A stretch of DNA of 64,000 bases from Lachnospiraceae bacterium (GTDB lineage Bacteria; Bacillota; Clostridia; Lachnospirales; Lachnospiraceae). Location of the stretch: positions 1 through 64,000 of the forward strand of contig CABIXN010000005.1 in the NCBI GenBank assembly GCA_902362715.1. Direction: 5' to 3'. The notes beneath the pieces are model-generated. The model saw nothing but the letters and a program-made list of their open reading frames with translations. It made no database searches and was not told where the DNA came from. Position 1 is the stretch's first letter. Every line of letters starts with the position of its first letter. Positions 16,560 to 26,592 of the stretch are shown here, in pieces. The translations under genes and the position numbers were made by a program.

Positions 16560-17129
16560 TTACATCCCAAGGCCCAGAATCAGATCTGCCATCAGACGGT
16601 TTCCCTTTTCATTGGGATGCACTCCGTCTGAAAAGTAACTCTCGTATCCATATTTTCTAACTCCTGCAAACGCTTTCTGAAAATCCAGAATATCTGTGTG
16701 AAAGGTTTTAGAAAATCTGTAAATCCATTCTCGATATCTGCACATTTTTTCATTTACTTTTTTAAAATCAGCAAAATCTTTCCAGTCACTGCGCAGCGAC
16801 TCAAGATCAAATTCCATGGGAATCCCAATAACAGGAACCTTTCTGCAAAAATAAGTCTGGTGCACCAAAGCCATGATGTTAGACTGTACAGTCTCCACAG
16901 ACGCCCCCATAATGAAATCATTGCCGCCTCCCATAAGGATCACAAGCTTTCCGTCGTTATGTACCACATCCCGGTCAAATCTTGCCAGCATCCCCCCGGT
17001 TGTATCACCCGGAATCCCACAGTTGCAGTAGCTGTTCTGAGACTCCTGCTCCAAAAGATCTGTCCACAACGTCCCCTGCTTTAAGCCAAGCCCCGCTGTC
17101 AGACTGTCTCCAAGACAAATAATTCTCAT
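16560..17129 (-). CDS. SGNH/GDSL-type esterase
   Basis: 189 aa. Block I GDSLTAG (residues 7-13) carries the nucleophile Ser, GGGNDF the block III Asn, and DGVHPN the catalytic Asp/His. No signal peptide, so cytosolic. Start: ATG at 17129 right after GAAGGAGG; an earlier GTG at 17147 has no ribosome site. SGNH enzymes cleave acyl esters from small molecules or sugars. It lies between acoR (divergent) and the aco enhancer region. A link to acetoin use is not shown. Confidence 0.85.
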   Translation of the reverse strand: MRIICLGDSLTAGLGLKQGTLWTDLLEQESQNSYCNCGIPGDTTGGMLARFDRDVVHNDGKLVILMGGGNDFIMGASVETVQSNIMALVHQTYFCRKVPVIGIPMEFDLESLRSDWKDFADFKKVNEKMCRYREWIYRFSKTFHTDILDFQKAFAGVRKYGYESYFSDGVHPNEKGNRLMADLILGLGM

Positions 17130-17280
17130 ATTCCTCCTTCTCACCACCGGCAGGGAAGTTTGCTATTTCCCCGTCTGTATGATAAAATTTTTATATTATT
17201 AATCGAAACTTCTGATTTCAATTTACTGCAATTTTCATGCCGGTTTCATACGGTATGTCTGTATAAAGGACTTAAATATC

Positions 17281-19320
17281 ATGTTATTTACTAAGGAATA
17301 TATTCAACAGCTGAAAGAAGCAAGAAATGCTTTTATTGAGGAGAATAAGCGGCCGGACCATACTGTCCGGGACGTGATACAGCAGTCATGGATCCGTTCC
17401 AAATCCTTTGGCATTGATCCAGAGGATACCAGAGCAGAAATTTTATCTCAGACAGAGATCCAAAAAAAAATAACGGAAAATCAGCTGCTGTACGACACAG
17501 CCTCTTCCTTTATGGAATATCTGTATCAGCTGGTAAAAGGATCCGGCTTTATGATTATCTTTGCCGACCGGGAGGGCTATATTTTAAATTCTGTAGGTGA
17601 TCCGGATATTTTAAAGATTGCCCAGACCCAGAGCAATCCGCTGGTGATCGGAAGCTGCCGAAGTGAAGCCGCCCTTGGAACAAATGCGGTAGGAACGCCT
17701 CTGTGCACCGGGAAACCCATTCAGATTTTTGCTTATGAGCATTACATCACCCCTTCTTCTGACTGGACCTGTTCAGGGGCGCCTGTTATTGTAAACGGAC
17801 AGATTGTCGGGGTACTGGCCTTAAGCGGCAATCGGGACAGGGTCCACCCCCACACCCTGGGCATGGTCATGGCTGCCAGTGAAGCCATCTCCAGAGAAAT
17901 CCATTTAAAAGCCGCTAATACCCAGTTAACAGATTTGAAAAATCAGCTGCAGACTGCTATTGATTCTATTCACAGCGGTGCCTTTCTGCTGGATGAACAT
18001 TTTAAGGTTTCTCTTGTAAACTCTCTGACCCTTTCAGCGCTGGAATGTAAAGAAGAGGATCTTATGGGGCATTCTTACCGGGAGTTTTTCCCTGACTTAA
18101 AGCTGGAAGAAATTACGGACAATATTTATGATTATGAGACAACCATTTCCGGAAAAAATAAACCTATAAAATGTTTTATTTCTGTTAAATCCGTACATAC
18201 CAGCCGGTTTTCCAATAAAGAAACGTTTCTGATCTCTTTTCGGAAGACAGAACATATCCGCAGCCTGGTAAACAAGGTAATCGGTTCCGATGCAAGGTAC
18301 GATTTTGACAATATTATCGGCAGCTGTCCGGCTATGACACGGACCAAGGAGCTGGCCAGACTGGTGGCAGGAGGCAATACCACGGTTCTGATCACCGGTG
18401 AAAGCGGTACCGGCAAGGAGCTGTTCGCCCATGCTCTCCATAACAACAGTTCCTTCTCCGGCGGACCTTTTGTAGCCATTAACTGCGGGGCAATTCCAAA
18501 AGAATTAATCGAAAGCGAATTATTCGGCTATGAGGCCGGAGCTTTTACCGGGGCTAAAAAAGAGGGCCGGGCCGGTAAATTTGAGCTGGCCAATGAGGGT
18601 ACGATCTTTCTGGATGAAATCGGGGATATGCCTTATGATGTTCAGATTCGTCTGCTGCGCGTTCTTCAGGAAAGATGTGTCACCCGGGTGGGCGGGAAAA
18701 AATCCATTCCATTAAACATCCGGGTCATTGCAGCCACAAACTGTGATCTTGAGGAAGCAATCCGGGAACATACTTTCCGCCGTGATCTCTACTACCGGCT
18801 GAATGTATTTAATCTTCATATTCCTCCTCTGAGAGAACGGGGGGATGATATTATGCTTCTGACCCGTTATTTTCTGGAAAAATACCGGAAGCCGGAATAT
18901 GACCCCATTACCAGAATCACACCTGAAGTAGAACAGATCTTCTTATCCTATCCCTGGATGGGAAATATCAGAGAGCTGGAAAACACCATCGAACGGGTAT
19001 GCATCCTGACACAAAACGGCATCTTATCTCCTGAAGCTCTGCCTCATAATATGAAAGCATATCCGTTACAGGAGTCAGGGAAAGCGGTATCTGTATGTGC
19101 CAAGCCCTTCCATACAGACACTGATTCCTGCCAGCAGCAAAAGGCGCATCCTGAAATTTTATCAGCAGATGAATCGGAACAAAGACTGATTATTGAACAT
19201 CTGAAAAATTCCGGCGGAAACATAAAAAAAGCGGCGGAAAGTCTCGGCATCAGCCGACGTACTCTCTACCGCAAACTGGAAAAGTATCATATAAATTCTG
19301 ATGAGCTGCGCCAGTCATAA
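17281..19320 (+). CDS. acoR: Sigma-54-dependent transcriptional activator, AcoR type
   Basis: 679 aa. N-terminal GAF-like sensor about 65-205; PAS-like region about 225-330; AAA+ domain about 345-575 with Walker A GESGTGKE (near 374), sigma-54 contact loop GAFTGA (near 420) and Walker B GTIFLDEIGD; C-terminal Fis-type HTH about 640-675 (KKAAESLGISRRTLYRKLEKY). Such proteins bind upstream enhancers and use ATP hydrolysis to open sigma-54 promoters when the GAF domain binds acetoin or a related inducer. It most likely activates acoABCL (16349 promoter) and, through a shared palindrome, lplA. Confidence 0.92.
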   Translation: MLFTKEYIQQLKEARNAFIEENKRPDHTVRDVIQQSWIRSKSFGIDPEDTRAEILSQTEIQKKITENQLLYDTASSFMEYLYQLVKGSGFMIIFADREGYILNSVGDPDILKIAQTQSNPLVIGSCRSEAALGTNAVGTPLCTGKPIQIFAYEHYITPSSDWTCSGAPVIVNGQIVGVLALSGNRDRVHPHTLGMVMAASEAISREIHLKAANTQLTDLKNQLQTAIDSIHSGAFLLDEHFKVSLVNSLTLSALECKEEDLMGHSYREFFPDLKLEEITDNIYDYETTISGKNKPIKCFISVKSVHTSRFSNKETFLISFRKTEHIRSLVNKVIGSDARYDFDNIIGSCPAMTRTKELARLVAGGNTTVLITGESGTGKELFAHALHNNSSFSGGPFVAINCGAIPKELIESELFGYEAGAFTGAKKEGRAGKFELANEGTIFLDEIGDMPYDVQIRLLRVLQERCVTRVGGKKSIPLNIRVIAATNCDLEEAIREHTFRRDLYYRLNVFNLHIPPLRERGDDIMLLTRYFLEKYRKPEYDPITRITPEVEQIFLSYPWMGNIRELENTIERVCILTQNGILSPEALPHNMKAYPLQESGKAVSVCAKPFHTDTDSCQQQKAHPEILSADESEQRLIIEHLKNSGGNIKKAAESLGISRRTLYRKLEKYHINSDELRQS

Positions 19321-19326
19321 AAAGTA

Positions 19327-19366
19327 CAAGAAACGCCTGGCGTTTAACGGCCGGGCGCTTCTTTTT
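19327..19366 (+). terminator. Bidirectional terminator between acoR and the catabolic operon
   Basis: GCCTGGC pairs with GCCGGGC (one G-U) across CGTTTAACG-type bases, followed by TTCTTTTT on the plus strand. On the minus strand it ends in TTTCTTG, so it can also end the operon that stops at 19416. Confidence 0.75.
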
Positions 19367-19415
19367 ACTCACCGCCTGCAGAGACGGAAGTCATCCCACA
19401 TCTGATATTATTCGC

Positions 19416-20822
19416 TTACATTTCTCCCCTTGCCTCACGTTCTTTTAATTCTTCCGTGATCATAGGAAGCATCTTATCAAGCTTATACAGCAGGCAGAAT
19501 ACTACCTGCACAATGGCCAGTGCAATTGGAAGGAAAATATATACCCAGTAAATAGCATCCAGGGAAGACTGGGTCTGCACTGCAAGAGTCCCTTTATAAC
19601 CGGCTGCCGCCAGAATCATTCCAACCATACCGGCCGCTGCACCGCCGCCGATTTTAGAGCCGATGGAACCAGCGCTGAATAAAAAGGTATCATTCCTGTA
19701 ATGGAACTTCCACTGACCAAATTCACAGGCATCCGCCAGCATTGCAAATACGCATCCCCACAAGGGCCCGTACCCGATGCCTTTTACTACTGATAAAACT
19801 GTAATCAGCCCTACACTGGTTGGATTTGTCAGTAAAATCAGCTGTGCGATAATAACGAGAAACATTCCAAACATGGTGGTATTTCGTTTCCCCACAAACT
19901 TCACCACTGCGGGAGTAATAAACAGAATACAGACAATCATGGCGATTTGTTCCGCCGTATAAATCTGGGAAACATAAATCTGATTTCCCAGTATATATTT
20001 ACAGTAATATCCTAAAATCGTACTGTTTACTGTAGATGTCAGAACCATAACGCCCCAGAAGCCAAAACACAGCCACCAGTATCTGTTCTTAAACATAACG
20101 ATAAAACTCTTTTTGTTGCTCTTTTTCTCTTTCTGCTTGGCCTCTATATGATCAAAATTAACCCTCTCTTTTGTGCCAAAGAAACAGAACAAAAGCAGCG
20201 CTACCGCAATACTTGCAAATACAAAAGATACTTTTACCCAGGCAGATCTGTCATTTCCAAAAGCTTCTACAATGGGTAAAGAGACTGCTGTAACCAGGAT
20301 TCTTCCAATGGGAGACAGTCCCATTCGGAATGCCTGCAGAATCTCTCTCTGACGGGTATTTCTGGTAATCAGAGAGCTTAAAGACCCATAGGGCAGATTC
20401 AGCGCTGTATACACAACGGTTGTGCAAAGATTATAGGTAACAAACACATATACTGCCTTCATCACCGCGGTGGCTTCCACGGGAACCGTAAACAGCAATA
20501 TGTAAGTAATGCCAAAAGGTATTGACATCCACAGCACCCAGGGCCTTGCTTTTCCGTGTTTCGAATGCACCTTATCTACAATACAGGCGAATACAATATC
20601 GGAACCGCCGTCAAAAATTCTGGATATCAGCATTATAAGCCCCACAACGGCCACCGAGATTCCCACATAATCCGTATAAAATAGTGTCAGCAGACTGCCT
20701 GTAAAACCGAATACAAAGTTACATGCCACATCACCGGACGCAAATGCAAATTTTTCATACAGGGGAACTTTTCCATCCTGCTGATTTGCATTCTGTACTT
20801 TCGCCTTTCCTAAAAATTCCAT
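19416..20822 (-). CDS. GPH family glycoside/pentoside/hexuronide:cation symporter (MFS_2)
   Basis: 468 aa, 12 predicted membrane segments. The N-terminal FASGDVACNFVFGF, the DGGSDIVFACIVD loop and SKHGKARPWVLW match the GPH family (melibiose/xyloside/glucuronide carriers). It would import a sugar-like or glycosidic compound with a cation. ATG at 20822 follows AAGGAG. Last gene of the seven-gene sigma-54 operon, so it points to a carbohydrate-like or glycosylated substrate for the pathway. Exact substrate unknown. Confidence 0.88.
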   Translation of the reverse strand: MEFLGKAKVQNANQQDGKVPLYEKFAFASGDVACNFVFGFTGSLLTLFYTDYVGISVAVVGLIMLISRIFDGGSDIVFACIVDKVHSKHGKARPWVLWMSIPFGITYILLFTVPVEATAVMKAVYVFVTYNLCTTVVYTALNLPYGSLSSLITRNTRQREILQAFRMGLSPIGRILVTAVSLPIVEAFGNDRSAWVKVSFVFASIAVALLLFCFFGTKERVNFDHIEAKQKEKKSNKKSFIVMFKNRYWWLCFGFWGVMVLTSTVNSTILGYYCKYILGNQIYVSQIYTAEQIAMIVCILFITPAVVKFVGKRNTTMFGMFLVIIAQLILLTNPTSVGLITVLSVVKGIGYGPLWGCVFAMLADACEFGQWKFHYRNDTFLFSAGSIGSKIGGGAAAGMVGMILAAAGYKGTLAVQTQSSLDAIYWVYIFLPIALAIVQVVFCLLYKLDKMLPMITEELKEREARGEM

Positions 20823-20863
20823 ACCTTTCTCCTTTTTATTTACTTATAACCAGTCCTGTCCGC

Positions 20864-21886
20864 CTAATATTCACTCTTTACCAGCCGTTTTTCCATATAT
20901 GCTTTATGGAGCGTTAACGCCATTTCCAGACTCTTGGTTCCGTCATACACAGTAATTTCCGGTTTTCTTCCGGTGAGAACGCAGTCAATAAAATCACACA
21001 TTTCCAGATAGAAAGCATCTTCCCAGCGCTCCAGGAAATCCACAATCCCCTGTTCTGCTATATAGCCGTCTTTATAAATCTGCAGTCGGTTTCTTCTTGG
21101 AATACTGTTAATTCTAAGAGTACCTTTTGTACCGATAATTTCAGCTTCCACATGGCTGCAGGCAGCTGTTTTTCCCACATGTACATATGCCACAGAACCA
21201 TTTTTCATAGAAGCCAGAGCAAGCCCGTTATCATAATCTTCATAATCCGCAAATTCCGGTTTTACATATGCGCCCCCTGCCGCATATGCACACTCTACTT
21301 CACTGTTAAGGAACCAGCAGGAAAGATCGCAGTCATGAATGCCCATCTCAAAAAACCATGGATGAAAAGCCCCCCGGACTCTCTTTTCAAACAACTCCTC
21401 AATAACAGAAACCCCATCCAGACTGGTGCTTTTAAAGATTATCGGCTTTCCGATTTCTCCTGCGCGGATCCGTTTCATAGCTTCCGCATGGGACGGATCA
21501 AACCGGCGCATAAATCCAAGGGTAAAGATTTTGGTATTGTTTTCCTCAACTGCCCGCTCAATTTCTTTACATTCCTGCCAGTCTAAAGACAACGGCTTTT
21601 CACAGAAAATATGTAATTTTGCCTGACAGGCTTTGATAATCAGATCATGATGAGTTTGAACATTAGTGATAATCGCCACGGCATCCAGCTCTTCCTGATC
21701 AATCATCTGATCATAATCTGTATATCCGGCAGGAATATCATAGGTTTTCTGAATTTCTTTTACTCTGTTCTCCAGTACATCGCACACTGCAACAACTTTT
21801 GCCGACGCAATTTTATTCTGTAAATGTCTGATATGAAGTTCTCCAAGATTGCCAAGTCCAACTACTGCGATTCTTACTTTTTCCAT
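20864..21886 (-). CDS. Gfo/Idh/MocA family NAD(P)-dependent oxidoreductase
   Basis: 340 aa. Rossmann start VRIAVVGLGNLGELH, then CEKPLSL (the EKP motif holding the conserved Lys) near residue 95, and a C-terminal alpha/beta domain. Family enzymes oxidise sugars, inositols or dihydrodiols at a ring carbon with NAD(P). ATG at 21886 follows GAGGAGAAG. It lies 15 nt after the flavin reductase and 41 nt before the transporter. It probably oxidises the imported sugar-like compound, possibly transiently as in glycoside-cleaving oxidoreductases; this is inference. Confidence 0.88.
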   Translation of the reverse strand: MEKVRIAVVGLGNLGELHIRHLQNKIASAKVVAVCDVLENRVKEIQKTYDIPAGYTDYDQMIDQEELDAVAIITNVQTHHDLIIKACQAKLHIFCEKPLSLDWQECKEIERAVEENNTKIFTLGFMRRFDPSHAEAMKRIRAGEIGKPIIFKSTSLDGVSVIEELFEKRVRGAFHPWFFEMGIHDCDLSCWFLNSEVECAYAAGGAYVKPEFADYEDYDNGLALASMKNGSVAYVHVGKTAACSHVEAEIIGTKGTLRINSIPRRNRLQIYKDGYIAEQGIVDFLERWEDAFYLEMCDFIDCVLTGRKPEITVYDGTKSLEMALTLHKAYMEKRLVKSEY

Positions 21887-21901
21887 TTTTCTTCTCCTCT
21901 T

Positions 21902-23833
21902 TTAAATTTTTAATGCTGTCATATATCCGTCTCTGATAGCTTCCAGTGCATTTTTTGCACATTTTGCATCCCCAACGCATACAAGTTCCACCTGTGTATT
22001 TGCAAGCTCATCTCTTAAGGTCTGCACGGATCTCATTCCCACTGCAGTTACTACATAATCAAAAGGCCCCATCACCATCTGATTTTCATTTTGCTTACCA
22101 ATAACTGTTCTGTCAGCTTCAACGGACATTACTTTTGTATCCGTATAAATACCAACCCCATGCTCCCGGAAAGATTCCATTAAAAACCGTTTCATATTTC
22201 CCGGTTCTTCTTTTGCAATATCATCCGCCATTTCAATGATTGTCACTTCACATCCATGACCGGCAAGATAATTAGCGGTTTCACTTCCAACCATTCCTCC
22301 GCCGATTACCGCAACTTTCCCTTCTGTCATAAGCTTTCCGTTTAACAGATCTACCGCACTGACTACAAATTCCCGGTCTTTGCCCGGGAAATCCGGTACC
22401 CAGGGCCGGCTTCCTGTGGCTGCCACCACCGTATCCGGACGATCTGCTTCCACTCGTTCTGCCGTCAGCGGGGTATTATAACGTACCGTAACCCCCAGCT
22501 TCTCCAGCTGGAACCGCTGCCATACAATAAAGGATGAGATCTCTCCTTTCCAGGGCGGCACGGCTGCTGTTGCGTACATTCCTCCCAGCCGGTCTGATTT
22601 TTCAAACAACGTAACCTGATGTCCCCGCTGTGCCAGCACAATAGCTGCCTGAGCGCCTGCAGGCCCTCCTCCGGCCACATAGATATTTTTCTTTATCTCA
22701 GCCGGCACAAGAGAAATTTCATCTTCCATCACTGTTCTGGGATTTAAGGTACACTGACCGTGAAATCCGGCATCAATTTTTCCCGTGCAGCCCTGCAGAC
22801 ATCCGATACAGGTAATAATATCCTCACATTGTCCCTCCAGCGCTTTCTTTGGCAGATACGGATCCGCTAAAGAAGCCCGGCCCATATAACAGGCATCTGC
22901 TTTCCCGCTTCTGATAATACTTTCCGCCACGTAGGGATCATTGATACGGCCTACAGTTGTAACCGGAATATCCACAACTGACTTAATTTCCCGGGCATAA
23001 TCCGCAAGCCAGCCATGCCCCATCACTGCCGGAGGCACCTGCATATACCAGGTTTCATACACCGCAACAGAAACATTCAAAGAATCTATGCCTGCTTCTT
23101 CTAGCATAACAGCCATTGCCTTGGTGTCTTCTATATTGGTTCCCCCTTGAGTTCTCTCTTCACCGGAAATCTTATAGTCGATAGCAAAATCCGGTCCGCA
23201 TTTTTTCCGGATATTCTTAACAATTTCCACAGGAAACCTCATACGGTTCATTAAATTTCCTCCATATTTATCCACACGTTTGTTGGAATAGGAAGAAGCA
23301 AATTCGCAGACCAGATATCCATGGGCTCCATGAATCTGTACTCCGTCAAACCCGGCTTTTTTTGCCCTTAAGGCCGCATCTCCGAATTTTTCAATCATCT
23401 GATCCACCTCTTTTGTGGTCATCTCGTGAGGCAGAGCCTTTTTCACAGGACAGGGAATAGGAGACGGCGCCCAAACCTGCTGGCCGATAATCCACTCCTC
23501 AGTCTGACGTCCTCCATGAAAAATCTGTGCATATATTTTTGCTCCGGCTTTGTGCACCCGGTCAGTCAGCTCTTTATGAGAAGCGATCTGCTCGTCGCAC
23601 CACAATCCCGGCAGATACTGATACGTTCTTCCGTTTTTGTCTACCGCATAGTCTTCTGTGACAATCAGTCCCCATCCGCCCTTTGCCTTCTCCTCATGAT
23701 AGGCAATATATTTTTCAGTAGCTGTTCCGTCTTCGTTACAGCAGTTCATAACCATTGCCGAAACAATAAAACGATTTTTTATTTCCACAGGCCCCATTTT
23801 CAATGGTTCTGCCAGCATTTTAAAGCCCGACAT
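21902..23833 (-). CDS. NADH:flavin oxidoreductase, 2,4-dienoyl-CoA reductase type
   Basis: 643 aa. FMN TIM barrel about 1-340 (MAEPLKMGPVEIKNRF-like start, then IHGAHGYLVCEF), a canonical C-x2-C-x3-C-x11-C Fe-S motif (CIGCLQGC...C), then a FAD/NAD(P) domain from about 385 (YVAGGGPAGAQ). It reduces conjugated C=C bonds, or in some relatives demethylates amines. ATG at 23833 follows GAGGAA. A 103-nt gap separates it from the upstream isomerase gene. It is a distant paralogue of the enzyme at 917-2938 but has the normal Cys spacing. Confidence 0.88.
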   Translation of the reverse strand: MSGFKMLAEPLKMGPVEIKNRFIVSAMVMNCCNEDGTATEKYIAYHEEKAKGGWGLIVTEDYAVDKNGRTYQYLPGLWCDEQIASHKELTDRVHKAGAKIYAQIFHGGRQTEEWIIGQQVWAPSPIPCPVKKALPHEMTTKEVDQMIEKFGDAALRAKKAGFDGVQIHGAHGYLVCEFASSYSNKRVDKYGGNLMNRMRFPVEIVKNIRKKCGPDFAIDYKISGEERTQGGTNIEDTKAMAVMLEEAGIDSLNVSVAVYETWYMQVPPAVMGHGWLADYAREIKSVVDIPVTTVGRINDPYVAESIIRSGKADACYMGRASLADPYLPKKALEGQCEDIITCIGCLQGCTGKIDAGFHGQCTLNPRTVMEDEISLVPAEIKKNIYVAGGGPAGAQAAIVLAQRGHQVTLFEKSDRLGGMYATAAVPPWKGEISSFIVWQRFQLEKLGVTVRYNTPLTAERVEADRPDTVVAATGSRPWVPDFPGKDREFVVSAVDLLNGKLMTEGKVAVIGGGMVGSETANYLAGHGCEVTIIEMADDIAKEEPGNMKRFLMESFREHGVGIYTDTKVMSVEADRTVIGKQNENQMVMGPFDYVVTAVGMRSVQTLRDELANTQVELVCVGDAKCAKNALEAIRDGYMTALKI

Positions 23834-23936
23834 CTTAATTCCTCATTTCTTCCATTATTCTTTATGGGGAAGATTCAGATAAACCTCCCCCAAATATCTC
23901 TTTCGTCCGCAATGATAAATACGAACTTCATGTCAT

Positions 23937-24776
23937 TTACAAATATTGCTTTAATGATGCATACGCTCTGGCTGCTGCACGTTTCAGCGGAAGCTCCCGG
24001 TGGTCAATGGCAATAATTTCACAGCCGATAGTACCAGTGTAGCCAAGAGCCAATACCCGCTTAATAAAATCTCTGCAGTCAAAGTCACCCTCGCCGGCAG
24101 GAAGCCTGTAATCACAGGTGTCACGCCAGAGACTGCCGCTGACTAACTCCTGATAGCCGTCATCCAGTTCTACTGTTATAATCTCTTCCGGCTTTATCAG
24201 CGCAATATCATCATAGGAACTGGGTCCCATAAATGTATGCCAGCTGTCCAGACAGAATCCTCCGTTTTTAACTCCCGCCGCCCGGAAAACTTCCAGTCCC
24301 TGTTTAATACAGTTCATATCCTTTTTAAAAGGCATAAACTCCATGGCAATTTTTGTTCCAATATTTTCCGCTTCTTTACAGAGCTTTGCAAATTCTTCAA
24401 TAAACTTATCTTTCTCACAATCTCCGTCTGCGCCAAATACTTTAATATGTCTGGCATGCATTTTTTCCGCCGCCTCAAACACATTTCTTTTTGTCTGCTG
24501 GGCCTCTGCATTGCTGCTGTCCCACCATTTATCCAGCACTTCCACTTCGATTTCCGTAATGCCGTTGGCATCTGCAATTTTTTTTGCTTCTTCATACCCG
24601 TAGGTTTCTTTTGTATGAAGCAGGTCCAGCTCCACAAATCCGGCCCCCTGAAAACCGACTTTTCCAATGACTTCCATACGTTCTTTAAAATCTGAGTCTG
24701 CAATCTCCACATGATCTCCACAGTAATGATTTCCTGCAATTGCCCAGTGGCTGGCAATTAATTTGTTATTGTACAT
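23937..24776 (-). CDS. Sugar phosphate isomerase/epimerase family protein (xylose-isomerase-like TIM barrel)
   Basis: 279 aa from ATG 24776, chosen because GGGGGA lies 7 nt upstream; an ATG at 24791 would add five residues but has poor spacing. The AP-endonuclease-2 fold is suggested by acidic and His residues at strand ends (GFVELDL, KIAMEFMPF, FCLDSWHTF, EIITVELDDG, GCEIIA), which would hold a divalent metal. Relatives include inosose dehydratase, keto-inositol isomerase and C-glycoside-cleaving subunits. It sits between the SDR and the flavin reductase. Reaction unknown. Confidence 0.82.
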   Translation of the reverse strand: MYNNKLIASHWAIAGNHYCGDHVEIADSDFKERMEVIGKVGFQGAGFVELDLLHTKETYGYEEAKKIADANGITEIEVEVLDKWWDSSNAEAQQTKRNVFEAAEKMHARHIKVFGADGDCEKDKFIEEFAKLCKEAENIGTKIAMEFMPFKKDMNCIKQGLEVFRAAGVKNGGFCLDSWHTFMGPSSYDDIALIKPEEIITVELDDGYQELVSGSLWRDTCDYRLPAGEGDFDCRDFIKRVLALGYTGTIGCEIIAIDHRELPLKRAAARAYASLKQYL

Positions 24777-24853
24777 ACATGATTCCCCCATACCTTTGAA
24801 CTCTGCGTTCTGTCTTAGTTTCTGATAGGCTCTCCTTATTCCTGAAGATTCCC

Positions 24854-25627
24854 TTATACCCGGGCAATTCCTCCGTCTACAACCATAGTCTGGCCGGTCA
24901 TAAATCCTGCCTCCTCAGATACCAGGAATTTAACGGCTCCTGTAAAATCTGCCGGATACGGATATTTTTTAATGGACTGTAATCCCAGCATCAAATCCCA
25001 TTTATTAAAACCGCCTTCTTCAATTTCTCCCGGTGCTCCGCCTATATTGCTGATGGTCTGATCACAGACAAACAGACCCGGGGCCACAGAATTCACGGTC
25101 ACACCATAAGGACCATATTCAGATGCCAGCGCTCTTGTAAGACCGATCACCGCGCCTTTTGTGGAAATATATCCGGACAGCTTTGGTTCCTGACCATTCA
25201 TGAAGGAATCGGAAGTAATATTAACTACACGTCCCCATCCCTGTTTTCTCATGCCCGGCAGAAATGCCTGCAGGCAATTATAAGGACCATCCACATTTAC
25301 AGAAAAAAAATGTTTCCATGCATCATAATCCAGTTCCTCAAATAAGATAAACGGATAAATCCCCGCATTGTTAATTAAAATATCACAGCCTCCAAATTCA
25401 TCCACTTTCTTTTTCATCTCAGCTACCTGCTCAGGACTGCTGATATCACAGGAAACCGAAAGCACTCTGCTGTCTTTGTTTAACCCTTTAATTCTCTCTT
25501 CTGTCTGTGTGCATGCGCCTCTTGCCACCAGCACAACATCCAGTCCCAGATCTCTTACAAATTGAAAAGCTATTTCCTGTCCCAGTCCTTTGCTTGCTCC
25601 TGTAATAACCGCTATTTTGTTTGCCAT
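24854..25627 (-). CDS. Short-chain dehydrogenase/reductase (SDR)
   Basis: 257 aa classical SDR. GASKGLGQE nucleotide site (residues 10-18), NNAG near 88, the Y-x3-K pair in YISTKGA near 155, and MVVDGG near the C-terminus. It interconverts an alcohol and ketone with NAD(P)H. ATG at 25627 follows AGGAGG. Member of the sigma-54 operon, so it likely acts on a hydroxylated intermediate made by, or feeding, the Gfo/Idh and beta-hydroxyacid enzymes. Confidence 0.9.
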   Translation of the reverse strand: MANKIAVITGASKGLGQEIAFQFVRDLGLDVVLVARGACTQTEERIKGLNKDSRVLSVSCDISSPEQVAEMKKKVDEFGGCDILINNAGIYPFILFEELDYDAWKHFFSVNVDGPYNCLQAFLPGMRKQGWGRVVNITSDSFMNGQEPKLSGYISTKGAVIGLTRALASEYGPYGVTVNSVAPGLFVCDQTISNIGGAPGEIEEGGFNKWDLMLGLQSIKKYPYPADFTGAVKFLVSEEAGFMTGQTMVVDGGIARV

Positions 25628-25673
25628 AATACATCTCCTCCTGATTTTTTGTTTTATTTATAAGAATCTTTTA

Positions 25674-26558
25674 TTATGAACGCTTAATTCCCACATTCTG
25701 TTCCAGACGTTCTACTAAAACCGCATAATCCTCGCCACCTCTGCCAACAGCTTCCATTTCCTCATAAAACTGTCTGACTACAGCGGTAACCGGCAGGGAT
25801 GCCTGATACTGTTTAGCCGTATCCAGCGCCAGATCAAAATCCTTCAGCATCATTTTTACACTAAATGCCGGATCATATTTTCCGGAATTAATCAGCTCCA
25901 CCTTGGACTGTACAATTAAGTTTCCAATGGCGCTTCCCGCCAGAACTTCCATACATGTTTCAACCGGTATCCCGGCTTTTTCTCCCAGTGAAACCGCTTC
26001 CGCCAGAAGCTGCGCCGTATTGCCCACTATAGTATTTAAAGCAATTTTCATTACCCGGGCTTCTTCCTTTTCTCCGATCCAGTACTTATTCCTTCCAAGC
26101 TTATCAAGCATTGGCTCTGCTTCTTTCATCAGCTCTTTATCACCGGATATCAGAAGTCCCAGCATACCTTTGGCTGCCGGCCCGGTGCTCCCTGTCACCG
26201 GGCACCGCAAAAACCTGCCTCCTGTCTTTTCTATCAATTCACTTACCAGAGCCGAATCCGCTGCTGACACCGTGCTCATATCAATGAGAACTTTATGGTT
26301 ATTCATCCCCTGGGCAATCCCGTTTTCACCGGATACTACATCCAGAAGTATTTTTCCATTTGGCAGCATAGTAAAAATATAATCCGCCTTCTGTGCCGCC
26401 TCCTTTGGTGATTCTGCCCATTGGGCTCCCAGAGCCAGCGCTTCTTGCACTTTTTCTCTGGAAGTATCATTTACCACAGCCGGATATCCCGCTTTTATCA
26501 GGTTTTTACACATGGGCATTCCCATGTTTCCCAGCCCAATCCATCCAATTACTTTCAA
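25674..26558 (-). CDS. Beta-hydroxyacid dehydrogenase (3-hydroxyisobutyrate dehydrogenase family)
   Basis: 294 aa. GLGNMGMPM nucleotide site at the N-terminus, substrate motif CPVTGSTGPAAKG near 120, and the catalytic Lys in MKIALN near 168. Family members include 3-hydroxyisobutyrate, tartronate-semialdehyde and sulfolactaldehyde reductases. Start: TTG at 26558, 8 nt after AAGGAG; a GTG at 26567 overlaps that ribosome site and cannot use it. Second gene of the operon. It would oxidise a 3-hydroxy acid or reduce a semialdehyde. Confidence 0.88.
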   Translation of the reverse strand: MKVIGWIGLGNMGMPMCKNLIKAGYPAVVNDTSREKVQEALALGAQWAESPKEAAQKADYIFTMLPNGKILLDVVSGENGIAQGMNNHKVLIDMSTVSAADSALVSELIEKTGGRFLRCPVTGSTGPAAKGMLGLLISGDKELMKEAEPMLDKLGRNKYWIGEKEEARVMKIALNTIVGNTAQLLAEAVSLGEKAGIPVETCMEVLAGSAIGNLIVQSKVELINSGKYDPAFSVKMMLKDFDLALDTAKQYQASLPVTAVVRQFYEEMEAVGRGGEDYAVLVERLEQNVGIKRS

Positions 26559-26592
26559 TGACCGCACTCCTTTCCCCTGGTCTTTCTATTTA

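Noticed and set aside
21886..23937. Direct call of a C-glycoside deglycosidase (DgpA/DgpBC-type) locus
   Set aside because: Gfo/Idh and isomerase-fold genes are present, but the small partner subunit expected for that enzyme is missing; kept only as an analogy.
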